DNA of 64,000 nucleotides from Citrobacter koseri ATCC BAA-895. Its GTDB lineage: Bacteria > Pseudomonadota > Gammaproteobacteria > Enterobacterales > Enterobacteriaceae. A program made the position numbers and the translations under genes. The stretch spans positions 1,302,001-1,366,000 of the forward strand of contig NC_009792.1 of assembly GCF_000018045.1 (NCBI RefSeq), written 5' to 3'. Below the pieces are notes generated by a model. The model was given only the letters and a program-made list of their open reading frames with translations, was not told the origin of the DNA and did not search any database. Within the stretch, counting starts at the first letter, position 1. Each line of letters begins with the position of its first letter. This document shows positions 18,642 to 28,030 of this stretch, piece by piece.

Positions 18642-18771
18642 TTGGCGATTTTTTTAATCATCATTTCCAGTACAGGTCATTAACATCCCGTACTGTATTT
18701 CCTTATACACCACAGCAATAAGCGCTGAGTACATCTCAGCATAAAGTATTAAACAAATGTCGGTGTAGCCT

Positions 18772-18867
18772 ATGCAAACTGTGAATCTTAAATATTGGTC
18801 ATGGATTGGGGCGTTCTCAGTATCGCTCTTGTTCTGGGCTCAACTTATCTGGATTGTCTCTTTCTGA
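18772..18867 (+). CDS. ymiC: 31-residue membrane protein YmiC
   Basis: The ORF encodes MQTVNLKYWSWIGAFSVSLL followed by FWAQLIWIVSF, nearly all one membrane helix. It resembles E. coli YmiC, a proteomically confirmed small protein between yciX and acnA. Its WSWIGAFSVSLLFWAQL resembles the YmiA helix (GSALFWVVIAL). The role is unknown; a membrane-stress or respiratory-complex partner is only a guess. Confidence 0.8.
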   Translation: MQTVNLKYWSWIGAFSVSLLFWAQLIWIVSF

Positions 18868-18883
18868 TCGTATGCCGGTAAAT

Positions 18884-18908
18884 GCCCGATGGCGCAACGT
18901 CATCGGGC
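18884..18908. repeat. Single REP-like palindrome upstream of acnA
   Basis: GCCCGATG and CATCGGGC arms with a 9-base spacer, then CTGCGCATGCCG, in the style of the REP elements elsewhere in the window. It follows ymiC and probably ends its transcript. Confidence 0.75.
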
Positions 18909-19052
18909 CTGCGCATGCCGATTCCCGTCCGTAAGGTTTCTCCTCTTTTATCAATTCGGGTTGTTATCAAAACGTTACATTCTGTTTGTGTTATCTTTAA
19001 TACTAACCCTGAGGAGAGTCAGGGTATCCAACCCTGTTATTAAGGAGGAGCT

Positions 19053-21728
19053 ATGTCGTCAACCCTACGAGAAGCCAGTAAGGACACGTTGCAGGCCAAA
19101 GACAAAACCTATCATTACTACAGTCTGCCCCTGGCTGCCAAAAAACTGGGCGATATTACCCGCTTGCCCAAGTCGCTAAAAGTTCTGCTTGAAAACCTGC
19201 TGCGCTGGCAGGACGGTGACTCTGTTACCGAAGAAGATATTCAGGCGTTAGCCGGGTGGCTGAAAAAAGCCCATGCCGACCGCGAAATTGCCTATCGACC
19301 CGCCCGTGTATTAATGCAGGATTTTACCGGTGTCCCGGCGGTGGTGGATCTGGCCGCCATGCGCGAAGCGGTCAAACGCCTCGGCGGGGATACTGCGAAA
19401 GTGAATCCGCTATCCCCGGTAGACCTTGTTATTGACCACTCGGTAACGGTCGATCGCTTTGGCGATGATGACGCTTTCGAAGAGAACGTGCGTCTGGAAA
19501 TGGAACGCAACCACGAGCGCTATGTGTTCCTGAAATGGGGGCAACAGGCTTTTAGTCGCTTCAGCGTGGTGCCGCCAGGAACCGGGATCTGCCACCAGGT
19601 GAACCTGGAATACCTTGGTAAGGCCGTCTGGAGCGAATTGCAGGCGGGAGAGTGGGTCGCATACCCGGACACGCTGGTCGGTACCGACTCCCACACCACG
19701 ATGATCAACGGCCTTGGCGTGCTGGGATGGGGCGTCGGGGGGATTGAAGCGGAAGCCGCGATGCTGGGCCAGCCGGTTTCAATGCTCATTCCCGATGTTG
19801 TTGGCTTCAAGTTGACCGGTAAGCTGCGTGAAGGTATCACCGCGACCGACCTGGTGCTGACCGTGACCCAGATGCTGCGTAAACACGGCGTCGTTGGTAA
19901 ATTCGTTGAATTCTACGGCGACGGTCTGGACTCCTTGCCACTGGCCGATCGCGCGACGATAGCAAACATGTCGCCGGAATATGGCGCGACCTGCGGCTTC
20001 TTCCCGATTGACGGCATCACCCTCGAATATATGCGTTTAAGCGGCCGTAGCGAGGAGCAGGTTGAGCTGGTCGAAACCTATGCCAAAGCGCAGGGGGTGT
20101 GGCGAAACCCTGGCGATGAACCTGTTTTCACCAGTTCGCTGGAACTGGATATGGGGGATGTCGAGGCGAGCCTTGCCGGGCCGAAGCGCCCGCAGGATCG
20201 GGTTGCGCTGGCGGATGTGCCGAAAGCCTTCGCCGCAAGCACGGAGCTGGAACTGAACACCGCGCAAAAAGACCGGCAGCCAATCGATTATGTTATGAAC
20301 GGCCATCAATACCAGCTCCCGGACGGCGCTGTCGTGATTGCGGCTATCACCTCCTGTACCAATACTTCAAACCCCAGCGTGCTGATGGCCGCCGGTTTGC
20401 TGGCGAAAAAAGCGGTAACGTTGGGACTGAAACGGCAGCCGTGGGTGAAAGCCTCGCTGGCGCCGGGATCGAAAGTGGTCTCGGATTACCTGGCGCAGGC
20501 GAAACTCACGCCTTATCTTGATGAGCTTGGCTTTAATCTGGTGGGGTATGGGTGCACCACCTGTATTGGTAACTCCGGCCCACTGCCGGAGCCTATCGAA
20601 ACGGCAATCAAAAAGGGCGACTTGACGGTGGGCGCGGTACTTTCCGGCAACCGTAACTTTGAAGGCCGAATCCATCCGCTGGTGAAAACCAACTGGCTGG
20701 CGTCGCCGCCGCTGGTTGTCGCCTATGCGCTGGCGGGCAATATGAATATTAACCTGGCGAAAGAGCCGCTGGGCCACGATCGTAAAGGCGACCCGGTTTA
20801 TCTGAAGGATATCTGGCCTTCCGCGCGGGAGATCGCCCGCGCCGTTGAGCTGGTGTCGTCAGAAATGTTCCACAAAGAGTATGCCGAGGTTTTTGAAGGG
20901 ACGCCGGAATGGAAAGCGATCAATGTTGATCGCTCAGACACCTATGGCTGGCAGGATGACTCCACCTATATCCGCTTGTCGCCGTTCTTTGACGAAATGC
21001 AGGTTCAACCCGATCCGGTGGAGGATATTCATGGCGCCCGTATTCTGGCCATGCTGGGGGATTCCGTCACCACTGACCATATCTCCCCGGCGGGCAGCAT
21101 AAAGGCGGACAGCCCGGCAGGGCGCTATTTGCAGAATCATGGCGTTGAGCGTCGGGACTTCAACTCCTACGGTTCGCGCCGTGGAAACCACGAAGTGATG
21201 ATGCGCGGTACGTTCGCGAATATTCGTATCCGCAACGAAATGGTTCCCGGCGTTGAAGGGGGAATGACCCGACATTTGCCGGGGACGGAGGTGATCTCCA
21301 TCTATGATGCAGCGATGCTGTATCAGCAGGAGAAAACGCCGCTGGCGGTGATTGCGGGTAAAGAGTACGGTTCCGGTTCCAGCCGTGACTGGGCGGCCAA
21401 AGGCCCGCGTTTGCTGGGTATTCGCGTCGTGATTGCCGAGTCGTTTGAACGTATTCACCGTTCAAACCTGATTGGTATGGGGATTCTACCGCTGGAGTTC
21501 CCGCAGGGCGTTACGCGTAAAACGCTCGGGTTAACCGGTGAGGAGACAATTGATATTGCCAGTTTGCAAAACCTGAAGCCTGGCGCCGCCATTCCGGTGA
21601 CGTTAACCAAAGTGGATGGCAGCACAGAGGTGATTTCGTGCCGGTGCCGTATCGATACCGCAACTGAATTAACCTACTACCAGAATGACGGCATTCTGCA
21701 TTATGTGATTCGTAATATGTTGCATTAA
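19053..21728 (+). CDS. acnA: Aconitate hydratase A
   Basis: The stress- and stationary-phase aconitase of 891 residues, isomerising citrate and isocitrate through a 4Fe-4S cluster. Cluster cysteines are in TSCTNTSNPSV and YGCTTCIGNSG. The C-terminal swivel domain carries KEYGSGSSRDWAAKGPRLLG. The ATG has a strong AAGGAGGAG site. In E. coli this gene is controlled by SoxRS and RpoS; I did not identify the sites here. Confidence 0.98.
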   Translation: MSSTLREASKDTLQAKDKTYHYYSLPLAAKKLGDITRLPKSLKVLLENLLRWQDGDSVTEEDIQALAGWLKKAHADREIAYRPARVLMQDFTGVPAVVDLAAMREAVKRLGGDTAKVNPLSPVDLVIDHSVTVDRFGDDDAFEENVRLEMERNHERYVFLKWGQQAFSRFSVVPPGTGICHQVNLEYLGKAVWSELQAGEWVAYPDTLVGTDSHTTMINGLGVLGWGVGGIEAEAAMLGQPVSMLIPDVVGFKLTGKLREGITATDLVLTVTQMLRKHGVVGKFVEFYGDGLDSLPLADRATIANMSPEYGATCGFFPIDGITLEYMRLSGRSEEQVELVETYAKAQGVWRNPGDEPVFTSSLELDMGDVEASLAGPKRPQDRVALADVPKAFAASTELELNTAQKDRQPIDYVMNGHQYQLPDGAVVIAAITSCTNTSNPSVLMAAGLLAKKAVTLGLKRQPWVKASLAPGSKVVSDYLAQAKLTPYLDELGFNLVGYGCTTCIGNSGPLPEPIETAIKKGDLTVGAVLSGNRNFEGRIHPLVKTNWLASPPLVVAYALAGNMNINLAKEPLGHDRKGDPVYLKDIWPSAREIARAVELVSSEMFHKEYAEVFEGTPEWKAINVDRSDTYGWQDDSTYIRLSPFFDEMQVQPDPVEDIHGARILAMLGDSVTTDHISPAGSIKADSPAGRYLQNHGVERRDFNSYGSRRGNHEVMMRGTFANIRIRNEMVPGVEGGMTRHLPGTEVISIYDAAMLYQQEKTPLAVIAGKEYGSGSSRDWAAKGPRLLGIRVVIAESFERIHRSNLIGMGILPLEFPQGVTRKTLGLTGEETIDIASLQNLKPGAAIPVTLTKVDGSTEVISCRCRIDTATELTYYQNDGILHYVIRNMLH

Positions 21729-21733
21729 GACAT

Positions 21734-21770
21734 AAAAAAGGCCTGATAGCGCGGTGCTCATCAGGCCTTT
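21734..21770. terminator. Bidirectional terminator acnA/ribA
   Basis: AAAGGCCTGA and TCAGGCCTTT form a 10-bp stem, with A-run on one side and T's on the other, between the convergent acnA and ribA genes. Confidence 0.93.
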
Positions 21771-21782
21771 AATAGCAAAAAT

Positions 21783-22373
21783 TTATTTACCCAATAAATG
21801 CCCCATCTTAGCGGCTTTGGTATCCAGATAGTGTTCGTTATTTGGGTTACGGCCAACAATCAGCGGTACGCGCTCAACAATATTGATACCTGCTTCCGTC
21901 AGAATTTCGACTTTCTTCGGGTTATTGGTCAGCAGACGGACTTCATCGACGCCCAGCAGTTTAAACATATCGGCGCACAGGGTGAAATCACGCTCATCGG
22001 CGGCAAACCCCAGCTGATGGTTGGCTTCCACGGTATCGTAACCCTGATCCTGCAACGCGTAGGCGCGAATCTTATTGAGCAGGCCAATATTACGTCCTTC
22101 CTGACGGTGGTAGAGCAGAATACCGCGACCTTCTTCCGCGATATGCGTCAGCGCCGCCTCTAACTGAAAACCACAATCGCAGCGCAGACTAAACAATGCG
22201 TCGCCGGTCAGACATTCTGAATGGACGCGAGCCAGGACAGGGGTTTGACCAGAGATATCGCCATAAACCAGCGCGACGTGGTCGTGTCCGGTTGCCAGTT
22301 CTTCAAATCCCACCATCAGGAAATCGCCCCATGGGGTTGGCAGTTTGGCTTCTGCCACTCGTTTAAGCTGCAT
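21783..22373 (-). CDS. ribA: GTP cyclohydrolase II
   Basis: The first enzyme of riboflavin synthesis, opening the imidazole ring of GTP. It is 196 residues. The zinc cysteines are in SECLTGDALFSLRCDCG, and the catalytic region YHRQEGRNIGLLNKIRAYALQDQG is conserved. It stands alone, convergent with acnA and divergent from pgpB. No FMN riboswitch-like leader was recognised in the 187 bases upstream. Confidence 0.98.
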   Translation of the reverse strand: MQLKRVAEAKLPTPWGDFLMVGFEELATGHDHVALVYGDISGQTPVLARVHSECLTGDALFSLRCDCGFQLEAALTHIAEEGRGILLYHRQEGRNIGLLNKIRAYALQDQGYDTVEANHQLGFAADERDFTLCADMFKLLGVDEVRLLTNNPKKVEILTEAGINIVERVPLIVGRNPNNEHYLDTKAAKMGHLLGK

Positions 22374-22560
22374 GTATTTCTCCAGATAATGCTGGTGTCA
22401 TCGCCAATTGGCTTCTGTATGTTTCTATTTTGCCATAAGGCGGCGGACTTCACCTAATCGCTGCCGTGCGATCGCTTTTGGAATGGCACAAATTTGTCAA
22501 TTTTCCGGCACGCCAGGTTTTCAGTTATGATTGTGGCACTTATCGACGAAAGGAGAGGTC

Positions 22561-23325
22561 ATGCTTTCGATTGCGAAGCGCACAACCGTAGGCGCTGCTC
22601 TGTTGCTTGTGATGCCGGTTAGCGTATGGATTTCAGGCTGGAACTGGCAACCCGGACACTCGGTCTGGTGGTTAAAATCCTTATACTGGGTGACAGAAAC
22701 GGTGACGCAGCCGTGGGGAATTATTACGCATGTGCTTCTGTGCGCCTGGTTTCTTTGGTGCCTGAGATTTCGCCTGAAAGCCGCAATGATGCTTTTTGCT
22801 ATTCTGGCCGGTGCGATCCTGCTGGGGCAGGGGGTAAAATCGCTGGTGAAGGAGCGGGTGCAGGAACCCCGACCCTTTGTTATTTGGCTGGAAAAAACGC
22901 ACCATATTCCCGTTGATGAGTTCTACACTTTAAAACGTAAAGAACGCGGGCACTTAGTCAAAGAACAGCTGTCAGGGCAGCAGGATATTCCGGCTTTTCT
23001 GCGTCAACACTGGCAAAAAGAAACCGGATTCGCGTTTCCTTCCGGGCATACCTTGTTTGCCGCAAGTTGGGCGTTGTTGGCGGTAGGACTATTATGGCCG
23101 CGCAGGCGTACCCTTACGATTGCGATTTTGTTAGTCTGGGCGACAAGTGTTATGGGTAGTCGCCTGTTGTTGGGTATGCATTGGCCGCGTGATTTAGTTG
23201 TCGCGACGTTGATATCCTGGCTTCTGGTGACGCTGGCGACCTGGCTTGCTCAGCGCATTTGCGGGCCGCTTACTCCACCCGTTGAAGAGGCTCGCGAGAT
23301 AGCGCAGCGGGAGCAAGAACGTTGA
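22561..23325 (+). CDS. pgpB: Phosphatidylglycerophosphatase B / undecaprenyl-diphosphatase
   Basis: A PAP2-family integral membrane phosphatase of 254 residues, with about six helices. The three catalytic motifs are present: KERVQEPRP, PSGHTLFAASW and SRLLLGMHWPRD. It dephosphorylates phosphatidylglycerophosphate and undecaprenyl pyrophosphate on the periplasmic face. The start at MLSIAKRT has GAAAGGAGAGGTC upstream; the frame opens ten codons earlier without a site. Confidence 0.97.
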   Translation: MLSIAKRTTVGAALLLVMPVSVWISGWNWQPGHSVWWLKSLYWVTETVTQPWGIITHVLLCAWFLWCLRFRLKAAMMLFAILAGAILLGQGVKSLVKERVQEPRPFVIWLEKTHHIPVDEFYTLKRKERGHLVKEQLSGQQDIPAFLRQHWQKETGFAFPSGHTLFAASWALLAVGLLWPRRRTLTIAILLVWATSVMGSRLLLGMHWPRDLVVATLISWLLVTLATWLAQRICGPLTPPVEEAREIAQREQER

Positions 23326-23475
23326 CGGTGGTTGATTTTCCGTAATTTGCCCTTAAATCATGAGTGGACAGAACGCTTTTCCGTTTCGCGCGCGTCGCGA
23401 AAATGGTAATTTAAAGGGCTGAATGCGGTAAGTTGAACACGATTTATTCGCTCAAACCACATAACGGGAAGTAAT

Positions 23476-23784
23476 GTGAAATATTTACTCATTTTCTTAC
23501 TGGTGTTGGCGATTTTTGTTATTTCGGTGACATTGGGTGCGCAGAACGATCAACAGGTAACGTTTAATTACCTGCTGGCTCAAGGGGAGTACCGTATTTC
23601 TACGTTGCTTGCCGTTTTATTTGCCGCAGGCTTTGCTATTGGTTGGCTAATTTGCGGCCTGTTCTGGCTGCGTGTTCGCGTCTCCCTGGTGCGTGCCGAA
23701 CGTAAAATCAAACGACTGGAAAACCAGCTTCCGCCTGCGACCGACGTTGCGGTATCTGCCGATTCGTCGGTTGTGAAGGAATAA
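23476..23784 (+). CDS. lapA: LPS assembly protein A
   Basis: A 102-residue inner-membrane protein (YciS) with two helices, LLIFLLVLAIFVISVTLGA and STLLAVLFAAGFAIGWLICGLFWL, then a charged cytoplasmic tail. It works with LapB in controlling LPS synthesis through LpxC turnover and in coordinating LPS export. lapB begins six bases downstream, so they form an operon. Confidence 0.96.
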   Translation: MKYLLIFLLVLAIFVISVTLGAQNDQQVTFNYLLAQGEYRISTLLAVLFAAGFAIGWLICGLFWLRVRVSLVRAERKIKRLENQLPPATDVAVSADSSVVKE

Positions 23785-23790
23785 TCATTT

Positions 23791-24960
23791 ATGCTGGAGT
23801 TGTTGTTTCTGCTTTTACCTGTAGCGGCAGCCTATGGCTGGTATATGGGTCGCAGAAGTGCGCAACAAACAAAACAGGACGAAGCTAACCGTCTTTCTCG
23901 CGACTATGTGGCGGGGGTTAACTTCCTCCTGAGTAACCAACAGGATAAAGCGGTGGATCTGTTCCTCGATATGCTGAAAGAGGATACCGGCACCGTTGAG
24001 GCTCATCTCACTCTTGGAAACCTGTTTCGCTCTCGCGGTGAAGTAGACCGCGCCATCCGCATCCACCAGACCTTAATGGAAAGCGCGTCGCTGACTTATG
24101 AGCAGCGTCTGCTGGCTGTGCAGCAACTGGGGCGTGATTACATGGCGGCCGGGTTGTATGACCGGGCGGAAGATATGTTCAACCAGCTCACGGATGAAAC
24201 GGATTTCCGCGTAGGGGCGTTGCAACAGCTGTTGCAAATTTATCAGGCGACCAGCGACTGGCAGAAAGCGATTGATGTGGCTGAGCGGCTGGTGAAGCTC
24301 GGCAAAGATAAGCAGCGCATTGAGATCGCACATTTCTATTGTGAACTGGCGCTGCAACAGATGGGCTGCGATGATATGGATCGCGCCATGACGTTGCTGA
24401 AAAAAGGTGCCGCCGCAGACAAAAACAGCGCCCGTGTTTCTATCATGATGGGCCGTGTGTTTATGGCAAAGGGGGAATACGCCAAAGCGGTGGAGAGCTT
24501 ACAGCGGGTTATCTCCCAGGATAAAGAACTGGTCAGTGAAACGCTGGAGATGTTGCAGACGTGCTATCAGCAGCTTGGTAAAAATGATGAATGGGCGGAG
24601 TTCTTACGTCGGGCCGTGGAAGAAAACACCGGCGCCGCCGCTGAGTTGATGCTTGCCGATATTCTGGAAGCGCGGGAAGGGCACGACACTGCGCAGGTCT
24701 ATATCACTCGCCAGTTACAGCGCCATCCGACCATGCGGGTGTTTCATAAGCTGATGGATTATCACCTCAATGAGGCAGAAGAAGGGCGCGCGAAAGAGAG
24801 CCTGATGGTGCTGCGTGATATGGTCGGTGAGCAGGTACGCAGCAAGCCGCGTTATCGCTGCCAGAAGTGCGGGTTTACCGCCTATACCATGTACTGGCAT
24901 TGTCCTTCCTGCCGGGCGTGGTCGACGATTAAACCTATTCGCGGCCTTGACGGGCAGTAG
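23791..24960 (+). CDS. lapB: LPS assembly protein B (LpxC turnover regulator)
   Basis: A 389-residue YciM protein. An N-terminal membrane helix (LELLFLLLPVAAAYGWYMG) is followed by a series of TPR repeats and a C-terminal rubredoxin-like metal site (YRCQKCGF ... HCPSC). It tethers FtsH activity to LpxC, so limiting LPS synthesis, and interacts with LapA and PbgA/YejM in E. coli. It is essential or nearly so in relatives. Confidence 0.97.
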   Translation: MLELLFLLLPVAAAYGWYMGRRSAQQTKQDEANRLSRDYVAGVNFLLSNQQDKAVDLFLDMLKEDTGTVEAHLTLGNLFRSRGEVDRAIRIHQTLMESASLTYEQRLLAVQQLGRDYMAAGLYDRAEDMFNQLTDETDFRVGALQQLLQIYQATSDWQKAIDVAERLVKLGKDKQRIEIAHFYCELALQQMGCDDMDRAMTLLKKGAAADKNSARVSIMMGRVFMAKGEYAKAVESLQRVISQDKELVSETLEMLQTCYQQLGKNDEWAEFLRRAVEENTGAAAELMLADILEAREGHDTAQVYITRQLQRHPTMRVFHKLMDYHLNEAEEGRAKESLMVLRDMVGEQVRSKPRYRCQKCGFTAYTMYWHCPSCRAWSTIKPIRGLDGQ

Positions 24961-25149
24961 TTTAAAAAAAACCTGTGTTTTAGTTACAACATCCTGTTAG
25001 TTTTTACCTGTCCCTCACACTGGCATCCGGGCAATATCGCCTCGCAGGGGTATAATCGCGCCTGTTCATTTTGCCCTTGCACAGGTAGAATGCACGCCGT
25101 TTACCCATTTCGCGCCGCACCCGGTGCCCATCATCAAGAAGGTCTGGTC

Positions 25150-25887
25150 ATGACGTTTACTGCTTCATCTTCTTCCCGCGCTGTTACCGATTCTCCTGTC
25201 GTTGTTGCTCTGGATTACAATAATCGTGATAACGCGCTGGCTTTCGTCGACAGAATCGATCCGCGTGATTGCCGCCTGAAAGTCGGCAAAGAGATGTTCA
25301 CGCTGTTCGGCCCGCAGTTGGTTCGTGATTTGCAGCAGCGCGGCTTCGATATCTTTCTTGACCTGAAATTTCATGATATTCCAAATACCACGGCGCATGC
25401 CGTTGCGGCGGCGGCAGATCTGGGCGTATGGATGGTTAACGTCCATGCGTCGGGTGGGGCGCGAATGATGACCGCAGCGCGCGAAGCCTTACTGCCGCTG
25501 GGTAAGGATGCGCCATTGCTGATTGCTGTGACGGTACTGACCAGCATGGAAGCCAGCGATCTGGCGGATCTTGGCGTGACGTTGTCACCGGCTGATCATG
25601 CGGAACGTCTGGCACGCCTGACGCAAAATTGCGGGCTGGATGGCGTGGTCTGCTCGGCGCAGGAAGCGGTGCGCTTTAAGCAGGAATTTGGCACAGAGTT
25701 TAAGCTGGTAACGCCGGGTATCCGCCCTCAGGGATCTGACGCTGGCGATCAGCGCCGTATCATGACGCCGGAACAGGCGCTGGCGGCGGGCGTGGACTAT
25801 ATGGTTATAGGACGACCGGTTACGCAGTCTGCTGACCCTGCGCAAACCCTGAAGGCCATTAATGCATCACTGAAACGGGGAGCCTGA
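25150..25887 (+). CDS. pyrF: Orotidine 5'-phosphate decarboxylase
   Basis: The last step of UMP synthesis. It is 245 residues when begun at MTFTASSSS. The catalytic Asp-Lys-Asp network is in FLDLKFHDIPNT, and the phosphate-binding end carries TPGIRPQGSDAGDQRR and YMVIGRPVT. The frame extends 20 codons upstream without a good start. The stop overlaps the yciH ATG (TGATG), so the two are coupled. Confidence 0.98.
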   Translation: MTFTASSSSRAVTDSPVVVALDYNNRDNALAFVDRIDPRDCRLKVGKEMFTLFGPQLVRDLQQRGFDIFLDLKFHDIPNTTAHAVAAAADLGVWMVNVHASGGARMMTAAREALLPLGKDAPLLIAVTVLTSMEASDLADLGVTLSPADHAERLARLTQNCGLDGVVCSAQEAVRFKQEFGTEFKLVTPGIRPQGSDAGDQRRIMTPEQALAAGVDYMVIGRPVTQSADPAQTLKAINASLKRGA

Positions 25888-26213
25888 TGAACAATTCTGA
25901 CAGCCGTCTGGTCTATTCCACGGAAACGGGCCGGATTGACGAACCGAAAGCGGCGGTTGAACGCCCAAAGGGTGATGGTATCGTCCGTATTCAGCGCCAG
26001 ACCAGCGGGCGGAAAGGTAAGGGTGTGTGCCTTGTTACCGGCATTGATATGGATGATGCTGAACTGACCAAACTGGCCGCAGAGCTGAAGAAAAAATGCG
26101 GCTGCGGTGGGGCGGTTAAAGAGGGAATAATTGAAATTCAGGGCGATAAGCGCGATCTGATTAAATCATTACTGGAAGCCAAAGGAATGAAAGTTAAACT
26201 GGCTGGCGGCTAA
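25887..26213 (+). CDS. yciH: SUI1/eIF1-like protein YciH
   Basis: A 108-residue protein of the SUI1 family, related to eukaryotic initiation factor 1. The conserved core runs VCLVTGIDMDDAELTKLAAELKKKCGCGG to the C-terminus. In E. coli it affects stress-dependent translation but is not essential. It is coupled to pyrF by a stop-start overlap and ends at a strong terminator. Confidence 0.96.
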   Translation: MNNSDSRLVYSTETGRIDEPKAAVERPKGDGIVRIQRQTSGRKGKGVCLVTGIDMDDAELTKLAAELKKKCGCGGAVKEGIIEIQGDKRDLIKSLLEAKGMKVKLAGG

Positions 26214-26218
26214 TGAAA

Positions 26219-26248
26219 AAAGCCACGATAGTTATTTATCGTGGCTTT
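26219..26248 (+). terminator. pyrF-yciH terminator
   Basis: AAAGCCACGATA and TATCGTGGCTTT form a 12-bp stem with a 6-base loop, ending in TTT and followed by AAATTT. It begins five bases after the yciH stop. Confidence 0.92.
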
Positions 26249-26325
26249 AAATTTCACTGTGTATATTTAGAGTAAAGACCTGTAAAGAATTACCGTATTA
26301 TTATTTCGAGCCGGTCGACCGTAGA

Positions 26326-26544
26326 TTATTTACCTACCTGATGGCCGATAACACCACCTACCGCAGCCCCGCCTAGCGTACCCAGCGTGCTACCGTCAGT
26401 TAAAATAGCACCGCCCAACGCCCCAGCCCCTGCACCGATCGCAGTGTTACGGTCACGTTTAGACCAATTAGAGCAAGCGCTCAGAGACATCGCCAGGGTA
26501 ATTGCCAGAACAGCGGCGGTCATTTTTTTGCTCGTCATAAACAT
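26326..26544 (-). CDS. osmB: Osmotically inducible lipoprotein OsmB
   Basis: A 72-residue lipoprotein. The signal peptide ends in the lipobox LSAC, and the mature part is a glycine-zipper region (IGAGAGALGGAILTDGSTLGTLGGAAVGGVIGHQ). It is induced by osmotic stress and stationary phase in E. coli. AGGAGAAAGT precedes the ATG on the minus strand. The 279 bases upstream up to yciT probably hold its promoters; I saw no other gene there. Confidence 0.97.
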   Translation of the reverse strand: MFMTSKKMTAAVLAITLAMSLSACSNWSKRDRNTAIGAGAGALGGAILTDGSTLGTLGGAAVGGVIGHQVGK

Positions 26545-26823
26545 AATACTTTCTCCTGAATAATTGATTCACGGAAGTAAGTTCTCTTTAATTATAGCTA
26601 AAATGATGTTCATTAAAGCCATTAAAGAGACTGTCCGCAAAACCTTGTTGCGCAGGGGTAACAGCTTAAAATCACGCAGGTGATAGTCACTTCCTGTTAT
26701 ATCGCTAATATAAATTTTACGACTTTACCCTGTTAATAACAGGTAAATAGTCTTAATTAGATTGTCGGAAAAATCTCAGAGGGGAGAGATGATTTGCCAT
26801 CTGGCAAATCATCTGCAATGCGC

Positions 26824-27576
26824 TCAGGCACGAGGTTCGATGATGTTCACCGTCAGCCCGGTGCGTTCCAGTTGCATTTGATGGTCCGCACTTATTCTGG
26901 AATCGGTGATAACGCGGCTAAAACGTGTTAACGGCCCCAGCGTATAAGGATGTACTGCGCCGAATTTAGAGCTGTCCGTCAGAACAATGGCTTCAGAGCC
27001 TTTTTCCAGTACGGCGTTAACCACATCCGATCGCATCATGTCCCGTCCGGTAAAACCGGTATCCGGCTGCCAGCCATCGATACCGATGAAGGCCTTACTG
27101 AAGTGAACCTGCTGGATAAACTGGCGGGTCAATGGCCCGACCATACTTTCACTTTTTTTCTGGTAGATTCCGCCAAGGAGGATCACTTCGCACGGCGTCT
27201 CTTTGAGCAAGTGAGCGATATAGCTACTCACCGTAATAATGGTGACATCCTTTTGTTCCGCTAACGTTCTGGCCAGCAGGGCATTGCTGCTGCCGTTTTC
27301 AATAAACACCGATTCGCCGGGGCTGACCAGTGACGCGGCAAATTCAGCCAGTTCGCGTTTGAGCGTGTAATTGGTCATCATGCGCGTTTCGACGTCATCG
27401 CTGTCCAGCGAGACGGCAAAACCATGCGCACGGCGCAGATAGCTCTGTTTTTCCAGGGTGTTAAGATCCTGTCGGATCGTGACTTCAGAGACGCCGGTGA
27501 TTTTTGCCAGCTCAGCCACGCTCATCTGGCCTTTATCAATGACCATTTGCAAAATTGATTGTTGTCGGGAATTCAT
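26824..27576 (-). CDS. yciT: DeoR-family regulator YciT
   Basis: A 250-residue DeoR-type regulator. The N-terminal HTH is MSVAELAKITGVSEVTIRQDLNTLE, and the C-terminal sugar-phosphate-sensor domain carries ENGSSNALLAR and LTDSSKFG. I start at MNSRQQSIL (27576) to match E. coli YciT; the ORF continues 24 codons upstream in a region unlike the family. In E. coli it regulates genes linked to osmotic stress. The effector is unknown. Confidence 0.94.
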   Translation of the reverse strand: MNSRQQSILQMVIDKGQMSVAELAKITGVSEVTIRQDLNTLEKQSYLRRAHGFAVSLDSDDVETRMMTNYTLKRELAEFAASLVSPGESVFIENGSSNALLARTLAEQKDVTIITVSSYIAHLLKETPCEVILLGGIYQKKSESMVGPLTRQFIQQVHFSKAFIGIDGWQPDTGFTGRDMMRSDVVNAVLEKGSEAIVLTDSSKFGAVHPYTLGPLTRFSRVITDSRISADHQMQLERTGLTVNIIEPRA

Positions 27577-27664
27577 AATTTTAATTTTTATAACGGTATC
27601 AGTACCGGGGAGTATAAGGGATGCTGCGTTTCCTGAGTCAGGTGCCACGAAAAGCTCGCGTCAC

Positions 27665-27847
27665 TTAGATCTCCCACGGAGCCCGGGGTTTCGTCGAGGA
27701 GGCGTCGGTATCTTCTTTCACCTGACTTAACAACTCCGCTTTAAGAATTTCAAGGTTGTGGATGGCAGAGTGGTAATCGCCAGCAACAAGGATATCCAGC
27801 ACGGTATCAATGCGTTCGGCAACACGTTGGGCGTCGATATCAGACAT
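27665..27847 (-). CDS. yciZ: Small protein YciZ (UPF0509)
   Basis: A 60-residue cytoplasmic protein matching E. coli YciZ: MSDIDAQRVAERIDTVLDIL at the start and RAPWEI at the end. The middle (LVAGDYHSAIHNLEILKAELL) looks helical. Function is unknown. An ATG three codons upstream is possible. It lies between divergently spaced yciT and pdeR, all on the minus strand. Confidence 0.93.
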   Translation of the reverse strand: MSDIDAQRVAERIDTVLDILVAGDYHSAIHNLEILKAELLSQVKEDTDASSTKPRAPWEI

Positions 27848-28030
27848 GGTTATCATCCTTACGTCAAAAATGTATGAATTTCATGATGCAAAAAATAATG
27901 CCAAAAGAGAAGGGGAAAAACAGGATTCGCCAAAACCATTGGGTAATATTATATATTCTGTTATTACATGCAGATAAGTTTGTTACCAGAGGTCTCTTAC
28001 CCTGTCCCGAACGCCTGTTTTTTGCCCACC

